From: Allolobophora icterica
Taxonomy: Eukaryota > Annelida > Clitellata > Crassiclitellata > Lumbricidae
Assembly (NCBI GenBank): GCA_963556255.1
Contig: OY744604.1
Coordinates: 27,556,099-27,620,098, forward strand
Length of the DNA stretch: 64,000 bases
Direction: 5' to 3'
Part shown: positions 40,301-45,255 of the stretch, piece by piece
Layout: every line of letters starts with the position of its first letter
Position numbering within the stretch: the first letter of the stretch is position 1
Notes under the pieces: model-generated
What the model was told of the DNA's origin: nothing
Databases searched by the model: none
Seen by the model: the letters and a program-made list of their open reading frames with translations, nothing else
Program-made: the position numbers and the translations under genes

Positions 40301-42011
40301 TGATAGCAAGTGGAAAAGCTTTGTCATACTCTTTTTTATTAGAATTTATAAAATGGTCATAAGCCTTATTTGGATCATTACTAGCGCGGGCCTCAGTAAG
40401 TGGAAGCCAAACGGAGACAGAAAGTGCCCCCAGAAAAGAATTTATTCTCTCATTAGTAATTATTCTACGTTACCGTCGGGAGGTTTAAGGGGTATTTTGG
40501 CTTCAAAATTGAATTGGATGAAGATAGGTAAGCGGTCCGAAATGTCAAAGGCAATTAATGAGGATGATGTCCCAAGTGGACAAGCGTTGGTGTATATGTT
40601 ATCGATGAGGGTCGCAGAATGATAGGTTATTCTGGTCGGCCTGGTGATGATGGGTAGAAAGTAATGAGCGAACATGCAATTATAAAAATTTGTGGCTAGC
40701 TTATGCACATTGACTTTTAAAAGGTCGATGTTAAATCACCCATAATTACTATTTCTTTGTTTTTTGAGGAACGTTTAGAGAGCAGATCTTCAACTTCCTC
40801 AGTCAATTTATCCAACCCCTAGCCTGGTGCTCAATATACAACCCACCAAAAATGAACCGCTCTTAAGTGGGATACTTAAGATATCAAGAAGATATCTAGT
40901 GTATGCAGAAACCTTCCCGCATAGCTGCATATAAAGATAGATATATGCATGCATGCTGTATACATATATACGCTCATAGCCTCATATGGACAAACATACA
41001 TTCAATCATTCATGTATACATACATACATATTTAAATACATTCAGACATATATTATGCATACATACATGGAAACATACATTCATGCATAGATAGATGTCT
41101 AGCGCAACTGGTTGATGAGTGGTGGCATAAGTGTAATTTTTGGGGTACGAAGGAAACCCGTACCTCCTACTTTTGGGACTTGGAAGGGTATCCCCACCTT
41201 TTTTGCTCCGAAAAAAGTGGCATTTCTTTTCAATCGGTAGGTCTATTGGAAATGTGCTTTCGGAAGTATTGCTGTTGCTGTCAATCTTTATAATGTAGTC
41301 GCGAGGTAGGTAGACAGAGAGACAAAACGCACACAGAGACAAATAGACAGTAAGACAAATAAAATGAGTGTATGCCTACTAATTCGCTTCTTGAGCTACA
41401 TAAGTGTTTAGGCACAGGCATACCATAATCCGTATGTCGGCCTCAAACCCCAAACCATGCGGATATAGACGTAGGCATTATGGATTTTAAACAAGTTACA
41501 TGCAGTATTATCAAATAGATGTAGTTCTACGCAAAAATGTCGTTGCAGTGACATCAATGTCTCTTGTTTTGCTAGTATGGAAGAATGCGAAGCCATTTGT
41601 ACTCGGATGGGAATCCTCGTCAACGGTCGCTTCCTCTGCCTCGGGAGCCTCCAGCACCTCAAGGATAAGTTCAGCGATGGATACACGCTCATCATCAAGC
41701 TCCAGCGCTCAGTCGACACTGAAAAACCCGAAGGACAGAAACGGATGGAAAAACTGAAGATTTTCATCAGCCAAACGTTCCCAGAGAGCGTCCTCAAGGA
41801 TCATCACGAGAACCTTCTTTACTACCAGATCAAGGCACGGATTTTTAAGTGGTCTGAAATTTTCGGTATCATGGAGAGGGCGAAGGCGACATACCAGATC
41901 GAGGACTATTCGGTGGGACAGACAACCCTGGAGCAGCTATTCATCGGATTTGCCCGTCTGCAGCGAGGGCCGCGAGAAATTTCCACGCAGAAATGCTTTG
42001 GACTTTGCTAA
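2398..42011 (+). CDS. ABCA3: ABCA3-like ABC transporter, plus copy (10 exons, 5' end outside window, possible pseudogene)
   Basis: Ten exons joined by GT-AG introns encode the end of NBD1, a linker, the second membrane domain and the whole NBD2 of an ABCA-subfamily transporter. ABCA proteins are single-chain TMD1-NBD1-TMD2-NBD2 pumps that move phospholipids or sterols across membranes. ABCA3-type features are the LFNNQAYHT stretch in the TMD2 ectodomain, the WTLPGVGR stretch before NBD2, [11 protein letters not shown], and a C-terminus ending near [15 protein letters not shown]. The NBD1 Walker A and TMD1 exons must lie upstream of base 1. Two lesions or gaps are visible: an in-frame TGA at 36740-36742 caused by two missing bases relative to the minus copy, and a phase mismatch between the exons ending at 9480 and starting at 14944. 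Elsewhere the reading frame is open, so any inactivation is recent or the lesion is an assembly error. Confidence 0.88.
2554..3160. other. Intron sequence, nothing recognised
   Basis: AT-rich intron sequence of the plus ABCA copy. I see no exon, no repeat ends and no coding signal here. Confidence 0.4.
3160..4530 (-). mobile_element. L2/CR1-clade LINE, 5'-truncated reverse transcriptase
   Basis: The minus strand reads [11 protein letters not shown], then [34 protein letters not shown] (the YADD catalytic box), [17 protein letters not shown] and [16 protein letters not shown]. These are reverse transcriptase blocks in the order of L2-like LINEs. A stop at 4155-4157 splits the frame, and the C-terminal part continues with lesions to about 3370. 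The element starts inside RT, as expected of 5' truncation. Confidence 0.75.
4531..5395. other. Intron sequence, nothing recognised
   Basis: No exon or repeat end identified. A 74-codon minus-strand frame at 5110-5334 has no recognisable family and is probably chance. Confidence 0.3.
5399..5429. repeat. (TA)n microsatellite
   Basis: About 30 bp of alternating TA. Confidence 0.9.
5430..5692 (+). mobile_element. CR1-type LINE 3' end
   Basis: The block ends CAATAAAGTTTTTTTGATTT followed by GAT, resembling the TTTGAT-repeat tails at 36420-36450 and 43440-43460. It also shares a loose stem-like motif (gcgaccctgttagcgg) with the tails near 35500 and 36310. There is no coding part. Confidence 0.4.
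5937..6147 (+). CDS. ABCA3: ABCA3-like plus copy, NBD1 exon with Walker B, D-loop and H-loop
   Basis: The exon begins [17 protein letters not shown] (Walker B and D-loop) and continues through the switch region [20 protein letters not shown] to FLKNKYG. The acceptor is GTACAG at 5936 and the donor is G|GTAAG after 6147. It joins the previous exon in phase 0 (GSK then IVILDEP) and leaves one base of a Gly codon. The catalytic Glu after LD and the switch His are present, so NBD1 looks intact here. Confidence 0.9.
6870..8500 (-). mobile_element. RTE/BovB-like LINE fragment (reverse transcriptase)
   Basis: On the minus strand, frames encode [20 protein letters not shown] (RT entry block), [31 protein letters not shown] (catalytic FADD) and a C-terminal [11 protein letters not shown] segment followed by a basic tail. 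The blocks are in order but separated by frameshifts. The left edge of the RT abuts the MITE at 8506. Confidence 0.7.
8506..8986. mobile_element. GGGCC-type MITE, copy 1
   Basis: TIRs are GGGCCATCCGTATATTACGT and its inverted counterpart at the right end (TACGTACTATATGAATGGCCC). TTTA flanks both sides (8502-8505 and 8987-8990) as a 4-bp target-site duplication. The subterminal parts are C-rich and carry ACGTACGC. A second copy is at 27288-27750. Confidence 0.7.
9231..9480 (+). CDS. ABCA3: ABCA3-like plus copy, exon after NBD1
   Basis: The first two bases complete a Gly codon, giving [12 protein letters not shown] across the junction, a standard ABCA sequence. The exon then encodes the small domain after NBD1 and ends [10 protein letters not shown] plus two bases of the next codon before [14 protein letters not shown] is diagnostic of ABCA NBD1 C-termini. 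An ATG-like start inside the exon should be ignored. The two leftover bases do not fit the next exon I can find, at 14944. Confidence 0.9.
9481..9879. other. Intron sequence, nothing recognised
   Basis: Intron following the NBD1 exon; no exon completing the missing linker phase was found. Confidence 0.3.
9880..14200 (-). mobile_element. RTE-like LINE with endonuclease and reverse transcriptase, degenerate, interrupted
   Basis: Read on the minus strand, the element starts near 14200, with [19 protein letters not shown] (endonuclease start) near 13830, then [53 protein letters not shown], and RT blocks [21 protein letters not shown] and [10 protein letters not shown] near 10950. The C-terminal part reaches about 9920. 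The order and spacing match RTE-clade LINEs with one ORF holding APE endonuclease and RT. Many stops and frameshifts make it inactive. A different LINE lies inside it at about 12135-13270. Confidence 0.75.
12135..13270 (-). mobile_element. L2-like LINE 3' part inserted in the RTE element
   Basis: The minus strand encodes [14 protein letters not shown], a damaged YADD-like box ([11 protein letters not shown]), [30 protein letters not shown] and [17 protein letters not shown]. It ends with a tail GGCGCGCTATATAAAACCAC. The RTE reading resumes on each side, showing that this is a later insertion. The same family occurs at 34895-35440, 24725-25060 and 21838-22040. Confidence 0.7.
14230..14943. other. 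Intron sequence, no supported feature
   Basis: A 114-codon minus-strand frame at 14481-14825 contains hydrophobic stretches but no recognisable family and no splice or start context I can defend. Confidence 0.3.
14944..15078 (+). CDS. ABCA3: Probable ABCA3-like linker exon between NBD1 and TMD2, plus copy
   Basis: An open stretch reading CTA GAA GTT onward to GNTSG is bounded by an acceptor ending ATTGTCAG at 14943 and a CTTCAG|GTTTAT donor. It leaves one base, which together with the first two bases of the 26003 exon forms a Asp codon and keeps the frame open. Linkers here are poorly conserved and hydrophilic, as this is. Its 5' phase needs one carried-over base, while the exon ending at 9480 supplies two, so a small exon may be missing or there is a second frameshift. 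The assignment rests on phase and position rather than on homology. Confidence 0.5.
15188..15720. mobile_element. TIR element with ACGTAC-rich ends and 11-bp target duplication
   Basis: The direct repeat ATGGTTAGATA occurs at 15177-15187 and 15721-15731. Inside it, the ends read GTGCGACCGTACGT and, on the other strand, AGTGCGACCGTACGTTACC. Both ends and the interior carry runs of GTACG/CGTAC palindromes. The element is 533 bp with no coding frame. The long target duplication resembles that of MULE-type elements, but the superfamily is not proven. Confidence 0.7.
15732..16240. other. Intron sequence, nothing recognised
   Basis: No exon or repeat end identified; a 71-codon frame at 16028-16243 has no recognisable family. 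Confidence 0.3.
16253..17280 (+). mobile_element. MULE (Mutator-like) element with tandem-repeat TIRs and transposase relic
   Basis: A 10-bp direct repeat, GTACTAAGAG, flanks the element (16243-16252 and 17281-17290). Each end is about 110 bp of repeats of CGTTTTGGCGC with 4-9 bp spacers, in opposite orientation at the two ends. In between, the plus strand encodes [10 protein letters not shown], then [12 protein letters not shown], a stop, [20 protein letters not shown] and [18 protein letters not shown]-(F/Y)-ED, FPP-x-x-W-x-VY and HPTIW are the C-terminal hallmarks of MULE transposases linked to FLYWCH-type proteins. The N-terminal and central catalytic parts are missing, so the copy is non-autonomous. 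Confidence 0.75.
17290..17735 (+). mobile_element. LINE fragment (endonuclease to RT linker)
   Basis: The plus strand reads [20 protein letters not shown] and AETLSKF, matching the basic LLRKRN-type region that precedes RT in CR1/L2-like LINEs. The reading frame begins inside the MULE end, so only the part after 17290 belongs here. Both sides are truncated. Confidence 0.4.
17928..17991. other. Perfect 22-bp hairpin
   Basis: Arms 17928-17949 and 17970-17991 are exact reverse complements (core TTGTTCATTTTCAAAATGT). The 20-nt loop itself has a short inner stem, TGTAAT with ATTACA. It lies in the intron next to LINE debris. It could be a small foldback repeat or a pre-miRNA-like hairpin; nothing else supports an RNA gene. 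Confidence 0.5.
18340..18562 (-). mobile_element. tRNA-related SINE
   Basis: On the minus strand the unit has a tRNA-like box B (GGTTCGAATCCC) near its 5' end, then CCTTGGGCAAGTCCTTCACT, and a 3' part with GTCGGGAGC, GAGTAGTAGTTGACTTCGAG and AGGCGCCATAGAAATATCC, ending in AATAAAATAAAAT. The 3' part recurs at 45120-45255. It resembles the 3' tail of the L2-like LINEs in this window, which suggests LINE-dependent mobilisation. Confidence 0.6.
18567..18690. repeat. Dispersed repeat family R1, copy b (partial)
   Basis: Matches 420-530 (TGCAAGTCGCGATATCAACT, AACTGGTGATTATCAC) with small indels, then diverges. Only the first part of the family is present. Confidence 0.6.
19205..19740. repeat. GTGACTGTAATGAG motif cluster, left
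   Basis: Variants of GTGAC(T/A)GTAATGAG occur many times, with one inverted copy (TCATTACTGTCACAC) at about 19208. The same motif recurs at 22375-22610. It may be the subterminal repeat of a large DNA transposon spanning about 18990-22830. Confidence 0.45.
20714..21569. mobile_element. hAT-type MITE with GGCCGC-rich TIRs
   Basis: The left end is CAGGCATGGGCAAC and the right end, on the other strand, CAGGGGTGGGCAAC. An exact 8-bp duplication, CTTTAGAA, flanks it (20706-20713 and 21570-21577). Subterminal AGGGCCGC and GGGGCCGGA blocks are typical of this hAT class. The interior is AT-rich and non-coding, 856 bp in all. Confidence 0.8.
21803..21837. repeat. (ATTC)n microsatellite
   Basis: About eight ATTC units, lying at the 3' tail of the minus-strand LINE fragment that follows. 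Confidence 0.9.
21838..22045 (-). mobile_element. L2-like LINE 3' end
   Basis: The minus strand encodes the [13 protein letters not shown] and [14 protein letters not shown] C-terminus, then a tail with GGAGCGCCTCTGAGTAGTCC and CGCGCTATATAAGTGC. It is the same family as 12135-13270, strongly 5'-truncated. Confidence 0.55.
22375..22610. repeat. GTGACTGTAATGAG motif cluster, right
   Basis: Contains GTGACTGTAATGAGGTGTGAC and GGACTGTAATGAG. Downstream, near 22765, sequence related to 19018-19050 (GGGTAATTCCGT, GGATTT) appears in opposite orientation. Confidence 0.4.
23155..23589. repeat. Dispersed repeat family R1, copy c
   Basis: Matches 535-860 of copy a, including GGCCAGCAGGTGAACT and TGACTGCTCAATGCAAGCCA. 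Its end, CATACCCCACCTCAC, is split by an insertion and continues at 24519. Confidence 0.65.
23590..24518. mobile_element. Insertion inside R1 copy c with 11-bp flanking duplication
   Basis: CCCCACCTCAC occurs at 23579-23589 and 24519-24529, and R1 copy a shows the uninterrupted equivalent at about 850-880. The inserted 929 bp begins TGCACCTCACTGTAGCGA and ends TCGCTACA, so TGTAGCGA and TCGCTACA form short inverted ends. TG...CA ends also fit a solo LTR, but LTRs give shorter duplications. No protein is coded. Confidence 0.5.
24725..25060 (+). mobile_element. L2-like LINE 3' end
   Basis: The plus strand encodes [20 protein letters not shown] and [10 protein letters not shown], then [20 protein letters not shown] and a stop, followed by TTGCCTTGAAGAGCGCGCTG. 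This is the C-terminus and 3' tail of the family seen at 34895-35440. Confidence 0.65.
25065..26000. other. Intron sequence, nothing recognised
   Basis: AT-rich intron before the large TMD2 exon, with a short GATT-repeat tail near 25880. No exon is seen. Confidence 0.3.
26003..26879 (+). CDS. ABCA3: ABCA3-like plus copy, large TMD2 exon
   Basis: The exon encodes the start of the second membrane domain: a basic segment ([15 protein letters not shown]), a first helix ([19 protein letters not shown]), a large extracellular loop with [12 protein letters not shown], then two more helices separated by the cytoplasmic loop [10 protein letters not shown]. It starts at an ATTTTAG acceptor and ends two bases into a Trp codon before GTAGGT. 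The apparent stop at 26881 lies in the intron. The minus copy has the same donor at the same place. Confidence 0.92.
27288..27750. mobile_element. GGGCC-type MITE, copy 2
   Basis: The ends are GGGCCGTCCATATATTACGT and the inverted equivalent. GAAG flanks both sides (27284-27287 and 27751-27754). Poly-C tracts lie inside both ends. The matching intron of the minus ABCA copy lacks the element and shows near-continuous sequence across the site, so it inserted after the gene duplication. Confidence 0.8.
27908..28032 (+). CDS. ABCA3: ABCA3-like plus copy, TMD2 helix exon
   Basis: This 125-nt exon encodes [20 protein letters not shown] and a following hydrophobic segment, that is, two membrane helices of TMD2. 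The acceptor is TTTTCAG at 27907; the first G completes the Trp codon from the 26879 exon. The donor is ACAG|GTAAGG. The minus copy exon has exactly the same length, and the proteins differ mainly around the short loop after YVMS. Confidence 0.92.
28487..28726 (+). CDS. ABCA3: ABCA3-like plus copy, TMD2 exon with Cys-rich loop
   Basis: The exon encodes [14 protein letters not shown], a helix containing [20 protein letters not shown], then a loop rich in Cys ending SSPCCPG. One base is left for the next exon. The acceptor is TTGAAG at 28486 and the donor is CCAG|GTTTAA. It is five codons longer than its minus-strand counterpart (240 against 225 nt). A transposon begins 20 bp past the donor. 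Confidence 0.88.
28747..30616 (-). mobile_element. TTAGGGTGG-ended DNA transposon, copy 1, with transposase relic
   Basis: The ends TTAGGGTGGTCCTTA are inverted repeats flanked by TATATA. The minus strand carries frames with [30 protein letters not shown] and [21 protein letters not shown] recognise these as blocks of a transposon-encoded protein common in marine invertebrates, but I cannot name its superfamily. The frame is broken. It lies 20 bp after an ABCA exon, in antisense orientation to the gene. Confidence 0.6.
30617..30660. repeat. (TA)n microsatellite
   Basis: About 44 bp of TA adjoining the right end of the TTAGGGTGG element. Confidence 0.9.
30790..33315 (-). mobile_element. LINE family Y, copy A, interrupted by a hAT MITE
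   Basis: The minus strand encodes [20 protein letters not shown] and [20 protein letters not shown] (RT), then [35 protein letters not shown] and a Cys-containing C-terminus. Its 5' portion (32540-33315) aligns with 56975-57545 of copy B. Frames are broken repeatedly. The MITE at 32968-33276 splits the 5' portion. Confidence 0.65.
32968..33276. mobile_element. hAT-type MITE with GGCGTAGCTAG ends
   Basis: The ends are CAGCGGCGTAGCTAGG and, inverted, CAGAGGCGTAGCTAGAGG. CTTGTCGG is duplicated exactly on both sides (32960-32967 and 33277-33284). Copy B of LINE Y holds a single CTTGTCGG at the matching site near 57005, an empty-site proof of the 309-bp insertion. Confidence 0.85.
33316..33425 (+). 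mobile_element. L2-like LINE 3' tail
   Basis: GGGAGTGCTTCTGAGTAGGC and GAAGGGGCGCTATATAAAAC followed by an AAT-rich tail match the end of the 34895-35440 element. No coding sequence remains. Confidence 0.6.
33435..34148 (+). mobile_element. Candidate solo LTR with internal ~60-bp tandem repeats
   Basis: The block begins TGTAGCGGATTTGGGCC and ends CTGATCACA. It has a TATA box (CCATATAAAAGGGGG at about 33837) and a late AATAAAAG at about 34105, which is the expected order U3-R-U5. The flanks TGTAT and TGTGT are a near-match target duplication. Between 33480 and 33780 are about five degenerate units with AGGTACCTCAC and CATGGGCGGGGC. No second LTR or internal genes adjoin. Confidence 0.4.
34261..34333. 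repeat. (GA)n microsatellite
   Basis: About 73 bp of pure GA; open frames across it are low-complexity artefacts. Confidence 0.95.
34895..35440 (+). mobile_element. L2-like LINE 3' end
   Basis: An open frame runs [50 protein letters not shown] and [20 protein letters not shown] to SAPE and a stop. The tail TTGAAGGGGCGCTATATAAA plus ATAATAATGATAAT follows. This is the least damaged copy of the family, open for 165 codons, truncated 5' within the RT C-terminus. Confidence 0.75.
35465..35795 (+). mobile_element. CR1-type LINE 3' UTR with TGAT tail
   Basis: CCTGCCTAGCGGGACTCTGT and TTTAGGTTCGCCCATTGCC resemble the 3' UTR at 36290-36360. It ends with six or seven TGAT units. Confidence 0.45.
35815..36455 (+). 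mobile_element. CR1-type LINE 3' end
   Basis: The start encodes [20 protein letters not shown] and LLNTVCN, a LINE C-terminus, then a long 3' UTR with TAGCGGGAAAACTCTTCCC and an ATTTGATTTGATTTGATA tail. Confidence 0.55.
36723..37420 (+). CDS. ABCA3: ABCA3-like plus copy, exon with last TM helix and NBD2 Walker A, carrying a frameshift
   Basis: From 36744 the exon is open: [17 protein letters not shown], the last helix, [11 protein letters not shown], then NBD2 with Walker [11 protein letters not shown] and the Q-loop region GYCAQFDSI. The donor is CTCAG|GTGATT. Joined to the upstream exon in its own phase, the first codons read GNCGEN followed by TGA at 36740-36742. The minus copy has two extra bases here and stays open. 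The Q-loop has Ala where the minus copy has the usual Pro. The exon is therefore homologous and mostly intact but out of frame with the rest. Confidence 0.9.
37747..37917 (+). CDS. ABCA3: ABCA3-like plus copy, NBD2 signature and Walker B exon
   Basis: The exon completes the Ser codon of the NBD2 signature (LSGGNKRKL) and continues with [17 protein letters not shown] and GTTIILTSH. The acceptor is TTGGTAG and the donor CACAG|GTACAT. Its length, 171 nt, equals that of the minus copy. Signature, Walker B Glu and switch His are all present. Confidence 0.93.
38150..40860 (-). mobile_element. CR1/X-type LINE with endonuclease and RT remnants
   Basis: On the minus strand: endonuclease segment [20 protein letters not shown] near 40650, RT box [15 protein letters not shown] at 39219, [34 protein letters not shown] and the C-terminal part to about 38350. 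It fills most of the last intron of the plus ABCA copy. Many stops make it inactive. The same RT type is nested at 57545-58460. Confidence 0.7.
40950..41095. repeat. Degenerate CATA-rich simple repeat
   Basis: Imperfect runs of CATACATA and TATGCATGCATG without a clear unit. Confidence 0.6.
41576..42011 (+). CDS. ABCA3: ABCA3-like plus copy, last exon and stop
   Basis: The first base completes TSHS, then [18 protein letters not shown] and the C-terminal regulatory domain follow, ending QKCFGLC and TAA at 42009-42011. The acceptor is TTTTGCTAG at 41575. [18 protein letters not shown] near the end is the conserved ABCA C-terminal segment. The ATG at 41577 is an internal Met, not a start. Confidence 0.93.
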
Positions 42012-42139
42012 GAAGAAGACATCTCGTCAATTTCATCATTTGTTGATCTGATTTTAACATTGTGAAACTACATAAACATAAGAAGATAAAACAACTATGC
42101 CGTTGATAATCCATAATTGAATCCTTGCAATATTTTTTC

Positions 42140-42145
42140 ATTAAA
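42140..42145 (+). promoter_or_regulatory. Candidate polyadenylation signal, plus ABCA copy
   Basis: ATTAAA occurs about 130 bp after the stop codon and is followed by GT-rich sequence (TGTGAATGTCTCTGACGTG). The same hexamer is kept at the matching place in the minus copy, inside a 3' UTR block shared by both genes. Confidence 0.4.
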
Positions 42146-42174
42146 TTACTTTGTGAATGTCTCTGACGTGTTGT

Positions 42175-42990
42175 CAATACACAATTTTCCTATTTAATTA
42201 AATTAAATTCCTAAGATTTATTGATCACCGAAAGAAAGTTCATATCACCATTTGTTGCAGTAGTTCATAGGTGTCAAAAGGTAAACCCAAAAGGAACAAT
42301 ATTGTTCCGCTGGCAGGGTCGCCTCTTTATTTTTATTCCGTTTGCAATAACACTGACCATCAAAGCATGATTCGAAACCAGCAAAGAAGTGTTCCGGATG
42401 CAGAAATGTACAAATTGGTGCTTCTGTAGTAGTGCACACAGATTTATGAATTGTGCATCTATTAACCATGGTGGTTGGGGCGTTGCGTCTGTCGCTGTTC
42501 CGAGTGCGGCACCAGCATACGCTATAATTTTACTAGTACACTCCAGTGGTTTGGGCAGGCCTCGTGGGAGGTAGCTCGGCCGGCAGCAAACGGGACTTAG
42601 CATTGTATGTCTTAAGGCACACCATTCGCGGTCCTATTTTTGTCCTATGGATGCAAAAGGTCAAAATTTTATATAGCACAAGGCTGCAGTAACATATAGC
42701 TTCTGTAATGTCGGAGTGAAGTAAAATGTAGCTTTTAGTTTCTGTAGCACCAGGAGTGGTCAGAAGCTAACTTTTATAGCGCCAGGCGGTTCCGAAATAT
42801 AACTTCTATAGCGCACTGCGCTAAAATCGAAAATATACAAACTACTACCTACTATTGTAGGCAGAGACTTTAATGTTGCGTGCTTTAGTTTCTTATCACA
42901 TCAACTACCACCTATTACTGCTTCATTTAACATCGATTCTTATCTTCGTATTTTAACGACTGGACCCATGACATCATGTAGGTTACTATT
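42175..42990. other. Intergenic sequence after the shared 3' UTR
   Basis: Similarity to the minus copy stops near 42172. Between 42640 and 42830, loosely repeated ATATAGC(TTCTGTA) motifs occur. A 109-codon minus-strand frame at 42274-42603 has no recognisable family. Confidence 0.3.
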
Positions 42991-42991
42991 G

Positions 42992-43329
42992 GGGCATTCC
43001 ACGTCAAATCAACACAGTCATCGTGCATCACCATCTCTGATTTTGGTCAAATTTGGTATGGTGATAAATCACTATGAAAAACTTTCAAAACCAAAATTTC
43101 AGATTTTTTGGTTGACCGGTGTTCGAGATATAGGTCAATGAACATTGACCAAAATGGTCAATTTCTGCTGACCGGCCGATGTACAAACTGCTGTATCTCA
43201 GCTTCTAGTGCACCATTTTTGGTATTGAAAGTTTTCGTAGTGTTTTATCATCGTACCAAATTTCAACAAAATTGGAGACGATGACGTCCATTTTTTTCTA
43301 AACTGTGTTGATTTGATGTAGAATGCCCT
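42992..43329. mobile_element. Foldback (full-length palindromic) MITE
   Basis: GGGCATTCCACGTCAAATCA at the left is mirrored by AGGGCATTCTACATCAAATC read from the right. The inverted similarity continues almost to the centre (GGTCAAATTTGGTA with GTTGAAATTTGGTA). The whole 338 bp can fold into one long imperfect hairpin. Confidence 0.65.
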
Positions 43330-43475
43330 ATTTATAATCCCATTTACCTCATCAACATAACAACTGTTTTAAATATAATTTTGACATTAACTTTTTTGAC
43401 ATCATTTTATGTCATGTTATGCTGTGTTTATAGTATAAGTTTGATTTGATTTGATTGTAACGCAATAATGGTTTG
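43330..43475 (+). mobile_element. CR1-type LINE 3' tail
   Basis: Ends with TTTGATTTGATTTGATTG, as other CR1-type tails in this window do. The foldback element lies at its 5' side. Confidence 0.4.
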
Positions 43476-43649
43476 GTAATTTTGACTTGGTTTAATAGGC
43501 CTGATTGCTAATAATTTACCACCGCTTTATTTGGACACAAATCATGCATGACTTGTAGCGAAACGTGACCTTCTTTATTAAGTTGAATACTGTATGTCTC
43601 GCTCAAAGATAACGTAAAGGAAGAAGTTTTGTACAGTGCACTACGTGTA

Positions 43650-44125
43650 ATTGCTGAAACTCAAGATGCCAATGTAAATTTCTGTTGTTTCTGACGAGCG
43701 CAGTGGCAGTAGTGATAGAGACAATGTAATTGCTGCAAGCACTAGTAGCGGCAGCAGCATTGGAGTGTAGGCGACACCCGTTAGCAAAAGGATGAAACTA
43801 ATTTAGAAGCACAAAGGGCCTAGTCTGTGCTCGAGCAACTGCTAGTATTAGACTGCGCGAAGAGATCAAGAACTATCTGCGATACAACCCTGATGAAAAA
43901 AAGGCCTATGGTGATCCTTAGGTATTTTGGAGAAATGGCAAATTCCCACTGCTTGAAGCTCTTGCTAAGAATGTTCTCAGACCGCCTCTTCAGTCCCGGT
44001 TAACAACACATGTTGTCGACCATGGGGCTGATATTGACTGACAAATGGTCAATCCTCGCTCCTCATAGAGCTAGTTGCCTCTCATTCATCCATGACATTT
44101 ATAATCTGTACGTCAATTTAACGAG
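43650..44125 (+). mobile_element. hAT transposase C-terminal relic
   Basis: Plus-strand frames read EIKNYLRYNPDEKKAYGDP, VFWRNGKFPLLEALAKNVL, then after a frameshift GLILTDKWSILAPHRASCLS and FIHD. This is the hAT dimerisation region (W, FP-L, then a T-x-GLIL, R-S-LAPH block). It has at least one stop and one frameshift. Confidence 0.65.
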
Positions 44126-45119
44126 CACAAAGTGCTTTCAGCGAGTTAAAATTGGTTTCGTTACTGTTAGGTTTTATGTTTATCCCCTTCATTCGTAGCG
44201 AACTTGCAGTGCACTTGTTAAACTTTTCAACTGTTGCTAATTGCTAACTGGATTTATCAATACCGAGTGGATGGCAGTTTGAATATATTGGTGTTTTGTT
44301 TAAATTAATTAATTAATTACCAGCATAAAAAAACTCAGTAATATAAGGAATAAAATATATAGATACGGTTTGGGATGTGATTCGCCGTACTAGATTGTTC
44401 AATGTAAATCATGGAAGTCGGTGATCAACTGTCGAAAAGACGAACTTCAGAGAGTTATTCTGTTATATTGAAGTGTCCAAAGAACACTGAAGTATCGCAG
44501 ATGTCTGGCCAGAGGAAGACAAGGATCCTCGAGAAGAACGTGAAGAAGAGGCAATTTTCGTAAGGCGTGTCAAGTGCAAATGACTGCAAAAGCTCCGTTA
44601 AAGTCTTTGGAGAGGGAGGTTAGCATAGGTTATAATATAGAGCAATTAGATAATCAGAAGCTGGTTTACGTAGGACGATTCTAGGCTCCCCAAATTAAAA
44701 AGACCAAAATATTTGTGTGTGAGTGACCTCTACGCGCGGCTGAAGGGAAACTTCTTAGCTAAGAGTGTTGGGATGGCATACGGTTTTTAGGAATAAATCG
44801 CTTTATTATTGAACTCTATGGTATTGCTCTATAATTTGTAAGTTTGTGATTAATCTTCGATCTACAGTATTCTTTATGGTCAAACATTCATTTTGTTACA
44901 AAGTGAATGTTGGAAGTAACAATAAATCTACAGGTTTAATTTTATTGACCGTTTAAATTTTTATCCCAGTGGGTGGGCAGAGCACAAGTGCATTGCCTTG
45001 TCCAGGGCCTACAATGCTGTTAAGACGGCACTGGCTAGCTATGATTGCATAATTGTACAATTTGCTTATTTAATTCTTACAATATTAAATAATTTAAACT
45101 GAACTATCTCATTGACATT
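44126..45119. other. Intergenic sequence, nothing recognised
   Basis: No gene or repeat boundary identified. Confidence 0.3.
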
Positions 45120-45255
45120 CTGTGACAATGTGGCGCTTCGGCGTGAAAATTCCGGCACAGTACTACATGCTGTAGTCGGGAGCGCCGCTGAGTAGTAGTT
45201 GACTTCGAGAGGCGCTATAGAAATATCCGGAATAAATAAATAAATAAATAGATTG
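45120..45255 (+). mobile_element. SINE 3' half, second copy
   Basis: GCGCTTCGGCGTGAAAATTC, GTAGTCGGGAGCGCCGCTGA and GAGAGGCGCTATAGAAATAT match the 18340-18470 part of the first copy in the opposite orientation. It ends AATAAATAAATAAATA. The tRNA-like head is not obvious. Confidence 0.6.

Noticed and set aside
41577..41579. ATG in [10 protein letters not shown] as a start codon of a small gene
   Set aside because: It is an internal Met of the last ABCA exon; the acceptor at 41575 and the paralog show the join TSHS-MEEC.
42274..42603. 109-codon minus-strand frame after the plus ABCA gene
   Set aside because: It vaguely suggests a transposase segment but has no motif I can name, so it is not called.
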